64,000 nucleotides of DNA from Streptomyces sp. NRRL WC-3742 (GTDB lineage Bacteria > Actinomycetota > Actinomycetes > Streptomycetales > Streptomycetaceae): positions 1-64,000 of the forward strand of contig NZ_JOCF01000038.1 in the NCBI RefSeq assembly GCF_000720635.1, in the 5' to 3' direction. Each line of letters begins with the position of its first letter. Position 1 is the first letter of the stretch. Both the position numbers and the translations under genes were made by a program. This document shows positions 41,573 through 51,103 of the stretch, piece after piece. The notes under the pieces were generated by a model. The model saw nothing but the letters and a program-made list of their open reading frames with translations. It was not told the origin of the DNA and did no database searches.

Positions 41573-41935
41573 GGGTCGACCCCCTCAACGATGGGGCTCA
41601 CGGCCCCGAGTCTGACACGTGTTCATGTTCAGGACCGGCCGCGCCCGAATGGGAGGACCGTCCCTTGGAGCATTAACGGTACCCGTTTCCGCCGCTGGAC
41701 GGTACGTCGTCAGTGTGACGTGGCGCGCACCGACCGCATCCGTGGCCAGGTCTTCCCAGGTCAGAGGAGGTTTTGCGGCGGTTTGCACGCTGTTCGGTGG
41801 TGGCTCGGGTCCGTCGTTCCGAGAACGATTATCCCCCCTAGGGGGACGTGGGATCACCCGTTCGGGCGGAGAAGTGAGAATCCGGTTCCACATCGTGATG
41901 CGCGGGGGGCGGGTGGGGGTCGCCCGACGGGGGCC
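41573..41935. other. Gene-free region between DUF3073 and the dehydrogenase gene
   Basis: About 360 bases without a supportable gene. It includes the promoter of the DUF3073 gene near its right side and a perfect palindrome CCCCCTAGGGGG at 41834-41845. Several overlapping frames here have poor third-position bias and no ribosome binding site. Confidence 0.5.
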
Positions 41936-41952
41936 CCCCGCGCAGCGCGGGG
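41936..41952 (-). terminator. Terminator of the amino-acid dehydrogenase gene
   Basis: CCCCGCG (41936-41942), loop CAG, CGCGGGG (41946-41952). It lies 8 bases past the stop codon of the minus-strand dehydrogenase. Short stem, no T-tract, so a moderate candidate. Confidence 0.6.
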
Positions 41953-41959
41953 TTCGGGA

Positions 41960-43114
41960 TCAGGCGCGGCGGGCGGCCGGCAGCAGGACGGTGCGCAGGG
42001 CGCTGATCTCGCGCATCCGCTTCTCCGCCAGGCGGTCGGCGGCGACGGCCGGGGGGACGCCGTCGGAGGCGGCGCGGGTGAAGATCTCGAGGGTGGTGTC
42101 GAAGATCTTCGTGGCCTTGTTCTTGGCCCGCTCGAAGTTGAAGCCGTCGATCTCGTCGGCGACCTGGATCACGCCGCCGGAGTTCACCAGGTAGTCCGGG
42201 GCGTAGAGGATGCCGCGGTCGGCGAGGTCCTTCTCGACGCCCGGGTGGGCCAGCTGGTTGTTGGCCGCGCCGCAGACCACGGAGGTGCCGAACTCGCCCA
42301 GGGCCGCGACGACGTCGTCGGTCAGCGCGCCGCCGAGGGCGCAGGGGGCGTAGACGTCCAGCTTGGCCTGGAGCAGGGCGGTGGTGTCGGCGACGACCTC
42401 CACCTCCGGGTGGGCGGCGCGCACGCGGTTGACGGCGGCCTCGAAGGGGTCGGTGACGACGACGGTGGCGCCGTCCGCGACCAGGTGGCCGACGAGGTAG
42501 TGGCCGACCTTGCCGACGCCCGCGACGCCGACGCGCTTGCCGCGCAGGGTCGGCTGGCCCCAGCGGGCCTGGGCGGAGGCGCGCATGCCCTGGAAGACGC
42601 CGAAGGCGGTCAGGATGGACGAGTCGCCGGCGCCGCCGTGCTCGGGCGAACGGCCCGTCACGAACGAGGTCTCGCGGGCGAGAACGTCCATGTCCTGCAC
42701 GTAGGTGCCCACGTCGCAGGCGGTGATGTAGCGGCCGCGCAGGGACTCCACGAAGCGGCCGTACGCGCGGAGCATCGCCTCGTTCTTGTCCTTGTTGGGG
42801 TCGCCGATGATGACGGCCTTGCCGCCGCCGAGGTCGAGCCCGGCGAGCGCGTTCTTGTAGGACATGCCGCGCGAGAGGTTGAGCGCATCCTCCAGGGCCG
42901 CCTCCTCGGAGGCGTACGGGAAGAAGCGGGTGCCGCCGAGGGCGGGGCCGAGCGCGGTGGAGTGGATGGCGATGATCGCCTTCAGACCGGAGCTGCGGTC
43001 GTGGCAGAGGACGACCTGCTCGTGGCCGTCGCCGGCGCCGTCCTGCTCCGTGCGGAAGATCCTGCTGAGCACGCCGGGTGCGGGGTGCGTTGCCGGGGTC
43101 TGTACGTCGGTCAC
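41960..43114 (-). CDS. vdh: Valine/leucine dehydrogenase (Glu/Leu/Phe/Val family)
   Basis: A 384-residue NAD-dependent branched-chain amino acid dehydrogenase. The substrate domain has [13 protein letters not shown] and the catalytic Lys in [14 protein letters not shown]; the nucleotide fold has [15 protein letters not shown]. In streptomycetes this gene, next to bldC, is called vdh and starts valine catabolism, feeding building blocks for polyketides. GTG start. It is divergent from the hypothetical gene at 43315. Leucine dehydrogenase is the alternative name. Confidence 0.92.
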   Translation of the reverse strand: MTDVQTPATHPAPGVLSRIFRTEQDGAGDGHEQVVLCHDRSSGLKAIIAIHSTALGPALGGTRFFPYASEEAALEDALNLSRGMSYKNALAGLDLGGGKAVIIGDPNKDKNEAMLRAYGRFVESLRGRYITACDVGTYVQDMDVLARETSFVTGRSPEHGGAGDSSILTAFGVFQGMRASAQARWGQPTLRGKRVGVAGVGKVGHYLVGHLVADGATVVVTDPFEAAVNRVRAAHPEVEVVADTTALLQAKLDVYAPCALGGALTDDVVAALGEFGTSVVCGAANNQLAHPGVEKDLADRGILYAPDYLVNSGGVIQVADEIDGFNFERAKNKATKIFDTTLEIFTRAASDGVPPAVAADRLAEKRMREISALRTVLLPAARRA

Positions 43115-43314
43115 TGTGGTGACTCCAGTATCGAAAGGCCCGCTGCTGTGGTGCGGGCGCCCTACGGCGAAGAGTAGTCGCGCGCGGGCGGCCGATCCCC
43201 GGTTCCGTCCGAGGTGGGGGCGGTTGTCCGAGGGATGAGACGTGAGGGGGTGCGGAGTGTGGGCGCGAACGGTTCGGGTCCGCGCCCTCCCGGGCGTCGG
43301 TGGTGCGTGCGACC

Positions 43315-44256
43315 ATGCAGGACGTGACCGTCGTGCGCACGTCCGTACAGCCGCCCTACGCCGCCCACCTGCGGGTGTACGAGCCGCTGGCGGCCTATCC
43401 GGAGCCCGAGCGCGGGCACTGGCAGGCGTACGCGGCCGAGCACGGGCCGGACGCGACGGGGGCCGGGCAGCCGGTGGCCGGGGCGGTGCTGGAGGAGCAG
43501 CGGGAGGCGCTCGCGGAGCTGGCCTCGCGCACGCCGAGGGCGCTGCCGGAGCGGGAGAGCGAGCGGGCGTTCCTGCGGGTGCTGGACGGCGTCCTCTACG
43601 TCTGCCCGTGGGCGACGCGGCTGCGCAGCTGGCAGGCGCTGGAGGGCCTGCGGGAGGCGGCGCCGGTGGCGTTGCTGGAGACGGCCCTGCCGGCGGCGGT
43701 GCGGGAGGCGGCCGAGGCGGACCGGGAGCGCTGGAAGGCCGAGCACCCGGACGCGCGGCCGTGGATCCTCACCAGCCGGTGGGAGGTCCCGGTGCGGTGG
43801 TTCCTGCCCTTCGGGGACGAGGACCGCTGCTTCCTGCCGCCAGAACCGCCGGAGCCGCCGGAGCAGCAGGAGCAGCAGGATGTGGTGAAGGGGGCGGACG
43901 GGCGGGTGCGGGCGGCGGCGCTGTACTACCTGGTGCCGATGGCGCAGGCGCGCCGCCGGGTGGCGCGGGCGTACCGGGCGCTGCGCGAGTGGGTGCCGGA
44001 GGGGGAGCTGGCGCGGGGGGCCGAGCGGACCGGGCGGTGGCTGGAGGAGTTCCACCCGCGCTCGCTGGTGGAGTTGGACTACGGGGGCCTGGTGCACCTG
44101 CTGGGGCCCGAGCGGTTGTCGGCGGACCGGTCGGCGGGGGAACTGGAGGAGGGGCTGAGGGCGCTGCGGGCGGGGAACCCGGCGGAGGCGCTGCGGGTGT
44201 ACGGGGAACTGACGGTGCGCTGGCGCGGGGTGCTGGCGCTCAGACACGCGAACTGA
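43315..44256 (+). CDS. Conserved hypothetical protein upstream of bldC
   Basis: A 313-residue soluble protein, rich in Glu, Arg and Ala, starting [19 protein letters not shown]. Recognisable segments are [39 protein letters not shown] and [18 protein letters not shown]. It has no signal and no membrane helix. It is conserved between vdh and bldC in streptomycetes as far as I know, without known function. ATG 43315 is chosen over GTG 43300. Confidence 0.75.
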   Translation: MQDVTVVRTSVQPPYAAHLRVYEPLAAYPEPERGHWQAYAAEHGPDATGAGQPVAGAVLEEQREALAELASRTPRALPERESERAFLRVLDGVLYVCPWATRLRSWQALEGLREAAPVALLETALPAAVREAAEADRERWKAEHPDARPWILTSRWEVPVRWFLPFGDEDRCFLPPEPPEPPEQQEQQDVVKGADGRVRAAALYYLVPMAQARRRVARAYRALREWVPEGELARGAERTGRWLEEFHPRSLVELDYGGLVHLLGPERLSADRSAGELEEGLRALRAGNPAEALRVYGELTVRWRGVLALRHAN

Positions 44257-44743
44257 CGTCCGAGCAGCCGTGTTTGACTGTAAGGGCCCTACGTCCTCGG
44301 GAACCGATGACCAAGGTCCCGGTTCGGGTCAATACCTGTCGAACGTGACACTACTCACCGTTGACGCGAACTAACCCCTATGTGCAAAAATGGGACAACC
44401 AGCCCAACTTCACGTGAGCGTGCCCACTTTTGGGTGGTTCTGGAGTCGATGCGTGCTTTGCGGGGAAACGGAGGGTCTGGTCCCACCGTAACCGGTCGTC
44501 ATCACCGAGTGACTGTCCGTTATGGGGTGGTCCATCGCCATCCGTCGGCCTTGAACCCGTGAGGGGTCAATTTTGGCGGTTTGGTCGATAGGGCTGGACG
44601 GATGGTGTAGTTGTAGACACCAGGACAAGCCGTTCGTCCTATAACCGACTCGGCCCGTCTATGCCATTTCGGGCATCGCGGGCCAAGGTGCAGAATTTGA
44701 AGGATAGAACCGCCCTGGTTCGGTTCTCCCGAGGAGGCCGCTC
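44257..44743 (+). other. Gene-free region upstream of bldC
   Basis: About 490 bases with no supportable gene. It is more AT-rich than its surroundings. A short hairpin, GAACCG (44707-44712) with CGGTTC (44721-44726), lies just upstream of the bldC ribosome binding site (GAGGAGG). The region must hold the bldC promoter; TATAAC-like -10 elements are possible around 44640, but I cannot decide. Confidence 0.55.
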
Positions 44744-44950
44744 ATGACCGCTCGTACCCCTGATGCTGAGCCCCTGCTGACGCCGGCAGAGGTTGCCACC
44801 ATGTTCCGCGTTGACCCGAAGACGGTCACCCGCTGGGCCAAGGCGGGCAAGCTGACGTCGATCCGCACGCTCGGTGGTCACCGCCGTTACCGCGAGGCGG
44901 AGGTGCGTGCTCTGCTGGCCGGGATTCCCGCCCAGCGCACCGAGGCATAG
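44744..44950 (+). CDS. bldC: Developmental regulator BldC (MerR-like DNA-binding)
   Basis: A 68-residue protein with a MerR-type winged helix-turn-helix: LLTPAEVATMFRVDPKTVTRW (residues 10-30 region) and LTSIRTLGGHRRYREAEVRAL. BldC lacks the dimerisation helix of MerR and binds direct repeats as oligomers, keeping streptomycete cells in vegetative growth. Size and sequence match. GAGGAGG precedes the ATG; a strong terminator follows. Confidence 0.97.
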   Translation: MTARTPDAEPLLTPAEVATMFRVDPKTVTRWAKAGKLTSIRTLGGHRRYREAEVRALLAGIPAQRTEA

Positions 44951-44976
44951 CCGCTGCCAGCGGCCTAAGGCTCTTT

Positions 44977-45024
44977 AAAGGGGCCGCTTACCGGACTCCG
45001 CCGGGTCCGGTAAGCGGCCCCTTT
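44977..45024 (+). terminator. 20-base-stem terminator of bldC
   Basis: AAAGGGGCCGCTTACCGGAC (44977-44996) pairs perfectly with 45005-45024, with an 8-base loop. It begins 27 bases after the bldC stop. Confidence 0.93.
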
Positions 45025-45219
45025 GTCGTACCCGGCGCCGGTGTCCCAGGTGACGGAATGTTGAACTCCGGATAACGATTCGATGCGCGTGATGCGGGGG
45101 GGATTTACAGTGAATATCAGTGCAATTTTACATATTAAATTAACGGCGCCTCGGATGGGGCGGAGGACGCCCGTTCTCCGGAGGGGTCGGGTGACGACCG
45201 TCACGCGCACCGTGTCTTG

Positions 45220-45230
45220 TGGTCTAGACC
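45220..45230. promoter_or_regulatory. DasR-type (dre-like) palindrome without an adjacent gene
   Basis: TGGTCTAGACC matches the core of the DasR-responsive element, a palindrome around GGTCTAGACC, used to control chitin/N-acetylglucosamine genes. No sugar gene lies near: bldC is 270 bases to the left and tRNA-Asp 77 bases to the right. The rest of 45025-45255 holds no gene; an AT-rich stretch lies at about 45108-45150. Confidence 0.5.
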
Positions 45231-45261
45231 TAGTCCGGGGTACAAGCCGGAGTGTCAAAAA

Positions 45262-45299
45262 GCCGGAGGCCCGGAACCTGACGGTTCCGGGCCTCCGGC
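45262..45299 (-). terminator. Terminator of tRNA-Asp
   Basis: GCCGGAGGCCCGGAACC (45262-45278) pairs with 45283-45299, with loop TGAC. On the minus strand the stem is followed by TTTTTG (45256-45261), a proper T-tract, directly after the tRNA gene. Confidence 0.93.
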
Positions 45300-45306
45300 A
45301 CTACGG

Positions 45307-45380
45307 CGATCCTGACGGGACTTGAACCCGCGACCTCCACCTTGACAGGGTGGCGAGCTAACCAACTGCTCCACAGGACC
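45307..45380 (-). tRNA. tRNA-Asp (anticodon GTC)
   Basis: 74 bases including discriminator G. The anticodon arm is CCACC-CTGTCAA-GGTGG with anticodon GTC. The acceptor stem GGTCCTG pairs with CAGGATC (one G-T). CCA is not encoded. A second tRNA-Asp at 53864 differs only in a compensating acceptor pair. Confidence 0.95.
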
Positions 45381-45442
45381 AGAGTGTTCTGATCTCGTTC
45401 ACTCGCTTGCCGCGCTGCGAACAAGACAGATCGTAGCCCATG

Positions 45443-45481
45443 GTGGGCCTCCAGGTCGAACTGGCCCCTGGAGGCCCACCC
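45443..45481 (-). terminator. Terminator of hrpA
   Basis: GGTGGGCCTCCAGG (45443-45456) pairs with CCTGGAGGCCCACC (45468-45481) around an 11-base loop, directly after the hrpA stop on the minus strand. Confidence 0.85.
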
Positions 45482-45486
45482 GCAGC

Positions 45487-48400
45487 TCAGAGCGCTGCCC
45501 GGGCAGCCTCCATCGCCTTCATGATCCGCTTCTCCGAGACCGGGCTCGGCGTCCCCAGTCCCTGGGCGAAGAAGCTGACCCGCAGCTCCTCGATCATCCA
45601 GCGGATCGCCCGCACCTCCTCGGAGGGCTGCCGGCCCGCCGGCACGGCCGCCAGCAGCTCCCCGTACGCCTGCTGCACCTGCTGCACCTTCAGCAGCTGC
45701 TGGGCGTCGCGCTGCGGGTGGTTGGGCAGCGCCTCCAGGCGGCGGTCCACCGCCAGCAGGTAGCGCTTGAGGTCCGGCAGCCGCTGCCAGGTGGTGGCCG
45801 TCACGAAGCCGGGGTGCACCAGGGAGGCCAGGTGCAGCCGGACGTCGTTCACCGCGTTCAGCAGCACCGGGCTGCTCACCGACTTCAGCCGGGTCGACGC
45901 CTTGTGGAAGGCGATCAGCGCCGTCGCCGTCTTCAGGGTGGTGTCGGCGGACAGGTCGTACAGGTCCGCGCGCACCTTGTCGTGGAGCTTGTCGAAGGCC
46001 GCCTCGTCCCAGGCCGGGCCGCCGGCCAGGGCCGTCAGCCGGTCCGTCGCGGCGGCGACCACGTCCTCGAACAGGGCAGCGATCGAGCCGTGGGGGCTGT
46101 GCGAGAGCGCCAGCTTGGCCTGGTTGCCCAGGCGGCCCTGGATGGACTTCGCGGGGGAGGTGGTGGTCAGCATCAGCAGCCGCCGGGTGCCCTCCCACAT
46201 CGCCTGCTGCTGCGCCTCCGGGGTGTCGAACAGCTTCACGCCCACCGAGGCGCCCTCGTCCACCAGTGCCGGGTAGGCGCGCAGCGAGTGGCCCTTGGAG
46301 CGCTGCTCGAAGGTGCGCTGCAGCACCGGCAGCGAGGCCGGCCAGGCCGTCAGCCCGCTCTGCTCGATGCCCCGGCCCGAAGCGGCCGAGGAGAGCGTCT
46401 CCTTGAGCTTGGGCTTGAGCCTGAGCCGCAGCTCCTCCAGGTCCTTGGACTCGGCGAGCCTGCGCTTGCCGTCCACCACCCGGAAGGTCACCTTGAGGTG
46501 GTCCGGCACCCGGGAGTCGTCCCAGGCGTCCGGGGGCACGGTGATCGCCGTCAGGCGCTTCAGGGCGTGCTCCAGGGCCGGGAGCAGCGGCTCCTGGCGG
46601 TCCTTCACCGCGCGCAGCGCCGCCTTGGCGAAGTCCGGCGCGGGGACGAAGTTGCGCCGGATCGCCTTCGGCAGCGACTTGATGTAGGCGGTGACCAGTT
46701 CCTCCCGCAGGCCCGGGATCTGCCAGTCGAAGCCCTCCGCGGTGACCTGGTTGAGCACCGGCAGCGGGATGTGGACGGTCACGCCGTCCGCGTCGCTGCC
46801 CGGCTCGAACTGGTACGTCAGCTGGAAGCGCAGCTTGCCCTGCTGCCAGTGGTCCGGGTAGTCGGCCTCGGTGACGCCGCCGGCGGCGTCGTTGATCAGC
46901 ATCGACTTCTCGAAGTTCAGCAGGTCCGGCTGGTCGTGCCGGGCCTTCTTCCACCAGGAGTCGAAGTGCCGGGTGGAGACGACGTCCTCGGGCAGCCGGG
47001 CGTCGTAGAAGTCGAAGAGGGTCTGGTCGTCCACCATGATGTCGCGGCGGCGGGCCCGGTTCTCCAGCTCCTCGACCTCGCCGAGCAGCTTGCGGTTCTC
47101 CGCGAAGAAGCGGTGGTGGGTCTCCCAGTCGCCCTCGACCAGGGCGTTGCGGATGAACAGCTCGCGGCACAGCTCCGCGTCGATCCTGCCGTAGTTGACC
47201 TTGCGCTGGGCGACGACCGGCATCCCGTACAGGGTGACCTTCTCGTACGCCAGGACGGCGCCGGCCTTCTTCTCCCAGTGCGGCTCGCTGTAGCTGCGCT
47301 TGATCAGGTGGCCGGCGAGCGGCTCGACCCACTCCGGCTCGATCTTGGCGTTGATCCGCGCCCAGAGGCGGGAGGTCTCCACCAGCTCGGCGGACATCAC
47401 CCAGCGCGGGGGCTTCTTGAACAGGCCCGAGCCCGGGAACACCGCGAAGCGGGCGCCGCGGGCGCCGCCGTACTCGCGCTTCTCCACGTCGTACAGGCCG
47501 ATGTGGGAGAGCAGGCCGGCCAGCAGCGACTGGTGGATGCGGTCCGCGTCCGGCTCGGCGTCGGGGTGGGGCTCCTCGATGGTGACGCCCAACTGCTTCG
47601 CCACCGTACGGAGTTGGGTGTAGATGTCCTGCCACTCCCGTATCCGGAGGTAGTTCAGGAACTCCGACTTGCACATCCGGCGGAACGCGGAGGAGGACAA
47701 CTCCCGCTGCTGCTCGCGCACGTAGCGCCACATCGAGAGGAAGGAGAGGAAGTCCGAGGTCTCCGAGTTGAAGCGGCGGTGCCGCTCGTCGGCGGCCTGG
47801 CGCTTCTCCGCCGGGCGCTCGCGCGGGTCCTGGATGGAGAGCGCGGCGGCGATCACCATCACGTCGCGCACGCAGCCGTTCCTGTCGGCCTCCAGCACCA
47901 TGCGGGCCATCCGCGGGTCCACCGGGAGCTGGGCCAGCTTGCGGCCCAGGGTGGTGAGGCGCTTGCGCGGGTCCTTCTCCTCCGGGTCGAGGGCGCCCAG
48001 TTCGTGCAGCAGGTGGACGCCGTCCTTGATGTTGCGCGAGTCCGGCGGGTCCAGGAACGGGAAGGCGGCGATGTCGCCGAGGCCCGCCGCCGTCATCTGC
48101 AGGATCACCGAGGCCAGGTTGGTGCGCAGGATCTCGGCGTCGGTGAACTCGGGGCGGGAGAGGAAGTCCTCCTCCGAGTACAGCCGGATGCAGATGCCGT
48201 CCGAGGTGCGGCCGCAGCGGCCCTTGCGCTGGTTGGCGCTGGCCTGGCTGATCGCCTCGATCGGCAGCCGCTGCACCTTGGTGCGGTGGCTGTAGCGGGA
48301 GATGCGGGCCGTGCCCGGGTCGATCACGTACTTGATGCCGGGGACGGTCAGCGAGGTCTCGGCCACGTTGGTGGCCAGGACGATCCGGCGGCTGGTGGAG

Positions 48401-49479
48401 CGCTGGAACACCCGGTGCTGCTCGGCGGAGCTGAGGCGGGCGTACAGGGGGAGGATCTCGGTGTTCCTCAGCTTCAGCTTGGTGAGGGCGTCGGCGGTGT
48501 CGCGGATCTCCCGCTCGCCGGAGAGGAAGACCAGGATGTCGCCCGGGCCCTCGGCCTGGAGCTCCTCGGCGGCCTCGCAGATCGCCTGCACCTGGTCGCG
48601 GTCGCGGTCCGCGTCGTCGGATTCGTCCTCGTCGTTCTCCTCGACGATCGGGCGGTAGCGGACCTCCACCGGGTAGGTGCGGCCGGAGACCTCGACGATC
48701 GGGGCGTCGCCGAAGTGGCGGGCGAAGCGCTCCGGGTCGATGGTCGCGGAGGTGATCACGACCTTGAGGTCGGGGCGGCGGGGGAGCAGCTGCTTGAGGT
48801 AGCCGAGCAGGAAGTCGATGTTGAGGCTGCGCTCGTGCGCCTCGTCGATGATCAGGGTGTCGTACTGGTGAAGATCGCGGTCCGTCTGGATCTCCGCCAG
48901 CAGGATGCCGTCCGTCATCAGCTTGACCAGCGTCTGCGGGCCGACCTGGTCGGTGAACCGGACCTTCCAGCCGACCGCCTCGCCCAGCGGGGTGTTCAGC
49001 TCCTCCGCGACGCGGTCGGCCACCGTACGGGCCGCGATCCGGCGCGGCTGGGTGTGGCCCACCAGGCCGCGCACGCCGCGGCCAAGCTCCAGACAGATCT
49101 TCGGGATCTGCGTCGTCTTGCCGGAACCGGTCTCGCCCGCGACGATCACCACCTGGTGGTCGCGGATCGCCGCCAGGATCTCGTCCTTCTTCTGGCTGAC
49201 CGGAAGCTCGGCGGGATAGCTGATCCTCGGCACGGCGCCGCGGCGCTGCTCCAGCAGCAGCTCGGCGCGGTCGATCTCGCCGGCGATCTCGTCGGCGATC
49301 TTCTGCCGGGCCTCCGGCTTGCGGACCCGGCGGGCCCCCTCCAGCCGGCGCCCGATCCGCACCTGGTCGCGCAGGGTCAGTTCGGGCAGACGGGCGGCCA
49401 GCTCACCGATGCCGGGCCCGGCGGTCTGCACGGTGTCGGCGGAGGTGGACTGGGCTGCGGGAGAACTCACTGCGGGCAT
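45487..49479 (-). CDS. hrpA: ATP-dependent helicase HrpA (DEAH-box)
   Basis: A 1330-residue DEAH/RHA-type helicase, full length for HrpA (about 1300). Walker A is VVIVAGETGSGKTTQ, DEAH box is TLIIDEAHERSLN, motif III ITSATID, motif VI around QRKGRCGR. Ratchet, OB and DUF3418-type C-terminal domains follow; the end is RKYL-like no longer, reading EKRIMKAMEAARAAL. HrpA-type helicases rescue stalled ribosomes or process mRNA. Start is uncertain: ATG 49479, or GTG 49470 with AGAGGG nine bases upstream. Confidence 0.95.
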   Translation of the reverse strand: MPAVSSPAAQSTSADTVQTAGPGIGELAARLPELTLRDQVRIGRRLEGARRVRKPEARQKIADEIAGEIDRAELLLEQRRGAVPRISYPAELPVSQKKDEILAAIRDHQVVIVAGETGSGKTTQIPKICLELGRGVRGLVGHTQPRRIAARTVADRVAEELNTPLGEAVGWKVRFTDQVGPQTLVKLMTDGILLAEIQTDRDLHQYDTLIIDEAHERSLNIDFLLGYLKQLLPRRPDLKVVITSATIDPERFARHFGDAPIVEVSGRTYPVEVRYRPIVEENDEDESDDADRDRDQVQAICEAAEELQAEGPGDILVFLSGEREIRDTADALTKLKLRNTEILPLYARLSSAEQHRVFQRSTSRRIVLATNVAETSLTVPGIKYVIDPGTARISRYSHRTKVQRLPIEAISQASANQRKGRCGRTSDGICIRLYSEEDFLSRPEFTDAEILRTNLASVILQMTAAGLGDIAAFPFLDPPDSRNIKDGVHLLHELGALDPEEKDPRKRLTTLGRKLAQLPVDPRMARMVLEADRNGCVRDVMVIAAALSIQDPRERPAEKRQAADERHRRFNSETSDFLSFLSMWRYVREQQRELSSSAFRRMCKSEFLNYLRIREWQDIYTQLRTVAKQLGVTIEEPHPDAEPDADRIHQSLLAGLLSHIGLYDVEKREYGGARGARFAVFPGSGLFKKPPRWVMSAELVETSRLWARINAKIEPEWVEPLAGHLIKRSYSEPHWEKKAGAVLAYEKVTLYGMPVVAQRKVNYGRIDAELCRELFIRNALVEGDWETHHRFFAENRKLLGEVEELENRARRRDIMVDDQTLFDFYDARLPEDVVSTRHFDSWWKKARHDQPDLLNFEKSMLINDAAGGVTEADYPDHWQQGKLRFQLTYQFEPGSDADGVTVHIPLPVLNQVTAEGFDWQIPGLREELVTAYIKSLPKAIRRNFVPAPDFAKAALRAVKDRQEPLLPALEHALKRLTAITVPPDAWDDSRVPDHLKVTFRVVDGKRRLAESKDLEELRLRLKPKLKETLSSAASGRGIEQSGLTAWPASLPVLQRTFEQRSKGHSLRAYPALVDEGASVGVKLFDTPEAQQQAMWEGTRRLLMLTTTSPAKSIQGRLGNQAKLALSHSPHGSIAALFEDVVAAATDRLTALAGGPAWDEAAFDKLHDKVRADLYDLSADTTLKTATALIAFHKASTRLKSVSSPVLLNAVNDVRLHLASLVHPGFVTATTWQRLPDLKRYLLAVDRRLEALPNHPQRDAQQLLKVQQVQQAYGELLAAVPAGRQPSEEVRAIRWMIEELRVSFFAQGLGTPSPVSEKRIMKAMEAARAAL

Positions 49480-49634
49480 CCCTCTAGGTTCGCAAGGAGG
49501 CACGGTGGCGCGCACCTCGGTTTTCGAGCCCCTCCAGTGTCACAGCCTCCGCCGGGCTCCCGCGAACAGCGCCCGTCCGCCGGGATGCAACGGTTCGCGG
49601 GGCGGACGGGATCGGAGGGGGTGAGGAGGTGCCC

Positions 49635-50156
49635 ATGGAAGCCCAGAAGAGCGCACGGGACGAGGAGTTCCGGGCGTTCGCCGGCGGGGTGTGGAGCAGG
49701 CTGTACCGATCGGCCTATCTGCTCGCGGGGGAACGCCACGGGGCGGAGGACCTGGTCCAGCAGGCGATGGAGCGGGCGTACGTCGCCTGGGGAAGGGTCC
49801 GGGCGGCCGACGATCCGTACGCGTACGTGTGCCGCATCCTGATCAACGAGCACGCCAGACGGTTCCGGCGGCGCCGGCCCCCCGAACAGCTGGTCACCGA
49901 CGTCCCCGACCGGCCCGCGCCGGCCGGGCCGGACACCGAGGACCGGGCCGCGCTGCTCGCCGCCCTCGGCACGCTGCCGCCCGGGCAGCGGCAGGCCGTG
50001 GTGCTGCGGTACTGGGAGGACCTCTCCGAGACCCAGACCGCGGCGGCCATGGGCTGCTCGGTCGGCACGGTGAAGAGCCAGGCCGCGCGCGGGCTGGCCA
50101 AGCTGCGGGGGGTCTCCTCGCTCAGTGGACTGACCAACGTCGGAGGTGGGAGATGA
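49635..50156 (+). CDS. RNA polymerase sigma factor, SigE family (ECF)
   Basis: A 173-residue ECF sigma factor of the streptomycete SigE-family (SigE-like, with mycobacterial SigL-like features). Region 2 is FAGGVWSRLYRSAYLLAGERH to VQQAMERAYVAW, and region 4 is LPPGQRQAVVLRYWEDLSETQ with the VGTVKSQAARGLAKLR helix. GGAGG precedes the ATG by 5 bases. It overlaps the next gene (ATGA), a typical arrangement for sigma factor and membrane-anchored partner. Confidence 0.92.
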   Translation: MEAQKSARDEEFRAFAGGVWSRLYRSAYLLAGERHGAEDLVQQAMERAYVAWGRVRAADDPYAYVCRILINEHARRFRRRRPPEQLVTDVPDRPAPAGPDTEDRAALLAALGTLPPGQRQAVVLRYWEDLSETQTAAAMGCSVGTVKSQAARGLAKLRGVSSLSGLTNVGGGR

Positions 50157-51088
50157 ACGAGGAGTCCGTGTTCGGAGCCGGGAAGCCCGAGGGGGCTTCG
50201 GAGGCATCCGCGGCCGCCGAGGCTTCGGCCCGGCTGGGGGAGCTGGCCGGCAGCGTGGAGATCGGGCCGGTGCCGTACGACCGGCTGGTCGCCGGGGGCC
50301 GGCGGCGGCTGCTGCGCCGTCGCCTGGTGACCGCCGGGGCGGCCGCGGCGCTGGTGGCGGCGGTCGGCGGGGGGGTGGTGTTCGCGACCGGACGGGGGTC
50401 GGGCGCGGACGTCACCGTGGCCGCCGCGCCGACCACGGTTGCCGCACCCGTCACGCCCGGCTCCGTGCCCAGCGCCACGCCCACGCCCGCACGGGACCCG
50501 TACACCCCGATCCGGGTGAAGCTCGGCGAGGGCACCCGGGACGGCCACACCTGGCAGGCGTGGGCCGCGCTGTGGCCCGCCGCCCCCACCAAGGAGGCCG
50601 CCCACCGGCAGGCGCAGCTGATCTTCGAGGACCGGCACGCGGCCATCCCGCAGCTGCCGCCGCTCACCGAGGCCCAGATCGACCGCTCCTGGCGGCCCGA
50701 CATGGACCAGGTGAACCACTACCTCACCGTGGACGGCAAGCGGCAGGTGGACGACTCCACGCACCCGGTCCCCGCCCCCGGCACCCCCGGCGCCCGCGAC
50801 GGCTCCAGCAGCCCCACCGACGTCGGCGGATCGATGCTCGGCTTCAAGGGCGGGGAGATGGGCGACTCGCCGGTGGTCGTCGCCGGGGTCAAGCCCAAGG
50901 TCGCCAGGATCGTCGTCACCTGGCGCACCGGGGGCGCCACCGAGGCGGTGCCCGTCGCCGTCGCGGACTCCGGCACCCGGTGGTTCGCCATCGCCAAGAA
51001 GCCCGGCTCGGACGCGGAGACCTTCACCTACTACGGTGCGGACGGCGCGGTGCTGGGCACCGACACCGGGTGGTTCCGCAGCTCCTGA
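50153..51088 (+). CDS. Membrane-anchored hypothetical protein coupled to the sigma factor
   Basis: A 311-residue type II membrane protein. The cytoplasmic first 65 residues are followed by a basic cluster (RRRLLRRRLV) and one helix (TAGAAAALVAAVGGGVVFA). Outside it has a Thr/Pro/Ala-rich linker and a soluble domain (GHTWQAWAALWPAAPT, VVVAGVKPKVARIVVTWRTGG, and a late FTYYGADGAVLG). Position and coupling suggest an anti-sigma factor or a sensor for the sigma factor, but no zinc anti-sigma motif is visible. Confidence 0.75.
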   Translation: MNEESVFGAGKPEGASEASAAAEASARLGELAGSVEIGPVPYDRLVAGGRRRLLRRRLVTAGAAAALVAAVGGGVVFATGRGSGADVTVAAAPTTVAAPVTPGSVPSATPTPARDPYTPIRVKLGEGTRDGHTWQAWAALWPAAPTKEAAHRQAQLIFEDRHAAIPQLPPLTEAQIDRSWRPDMDQVNHYLTVDGKRQVDDSTHPVPAPGTPGARDGSSSPTDVGGSMLGFKGGEMGDSPVVVAGVKPKVARIVVTWRTGGATEAVPVAVADSGTRWFAIAKKPGSDAETFTYYGADGAVLGTDTGWFRSS

Positions 51089-51103
51089 CCCCTCTGGTCG
51101 CGG

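Noticed and set aside
45307..45486. Integrated element at tRNA-Asp
   Set aside because: The tRNA is followed directly by its terminator, with no integrase gene and no duplicated tRNA end nearby.
45718..49842. Plus-strand frame of about 1370 codons opposite hrpA
   Set aside because: It is the antisense shadow of hrpA, which has all helicase motifs. The antisense product shows no recognisable domain.
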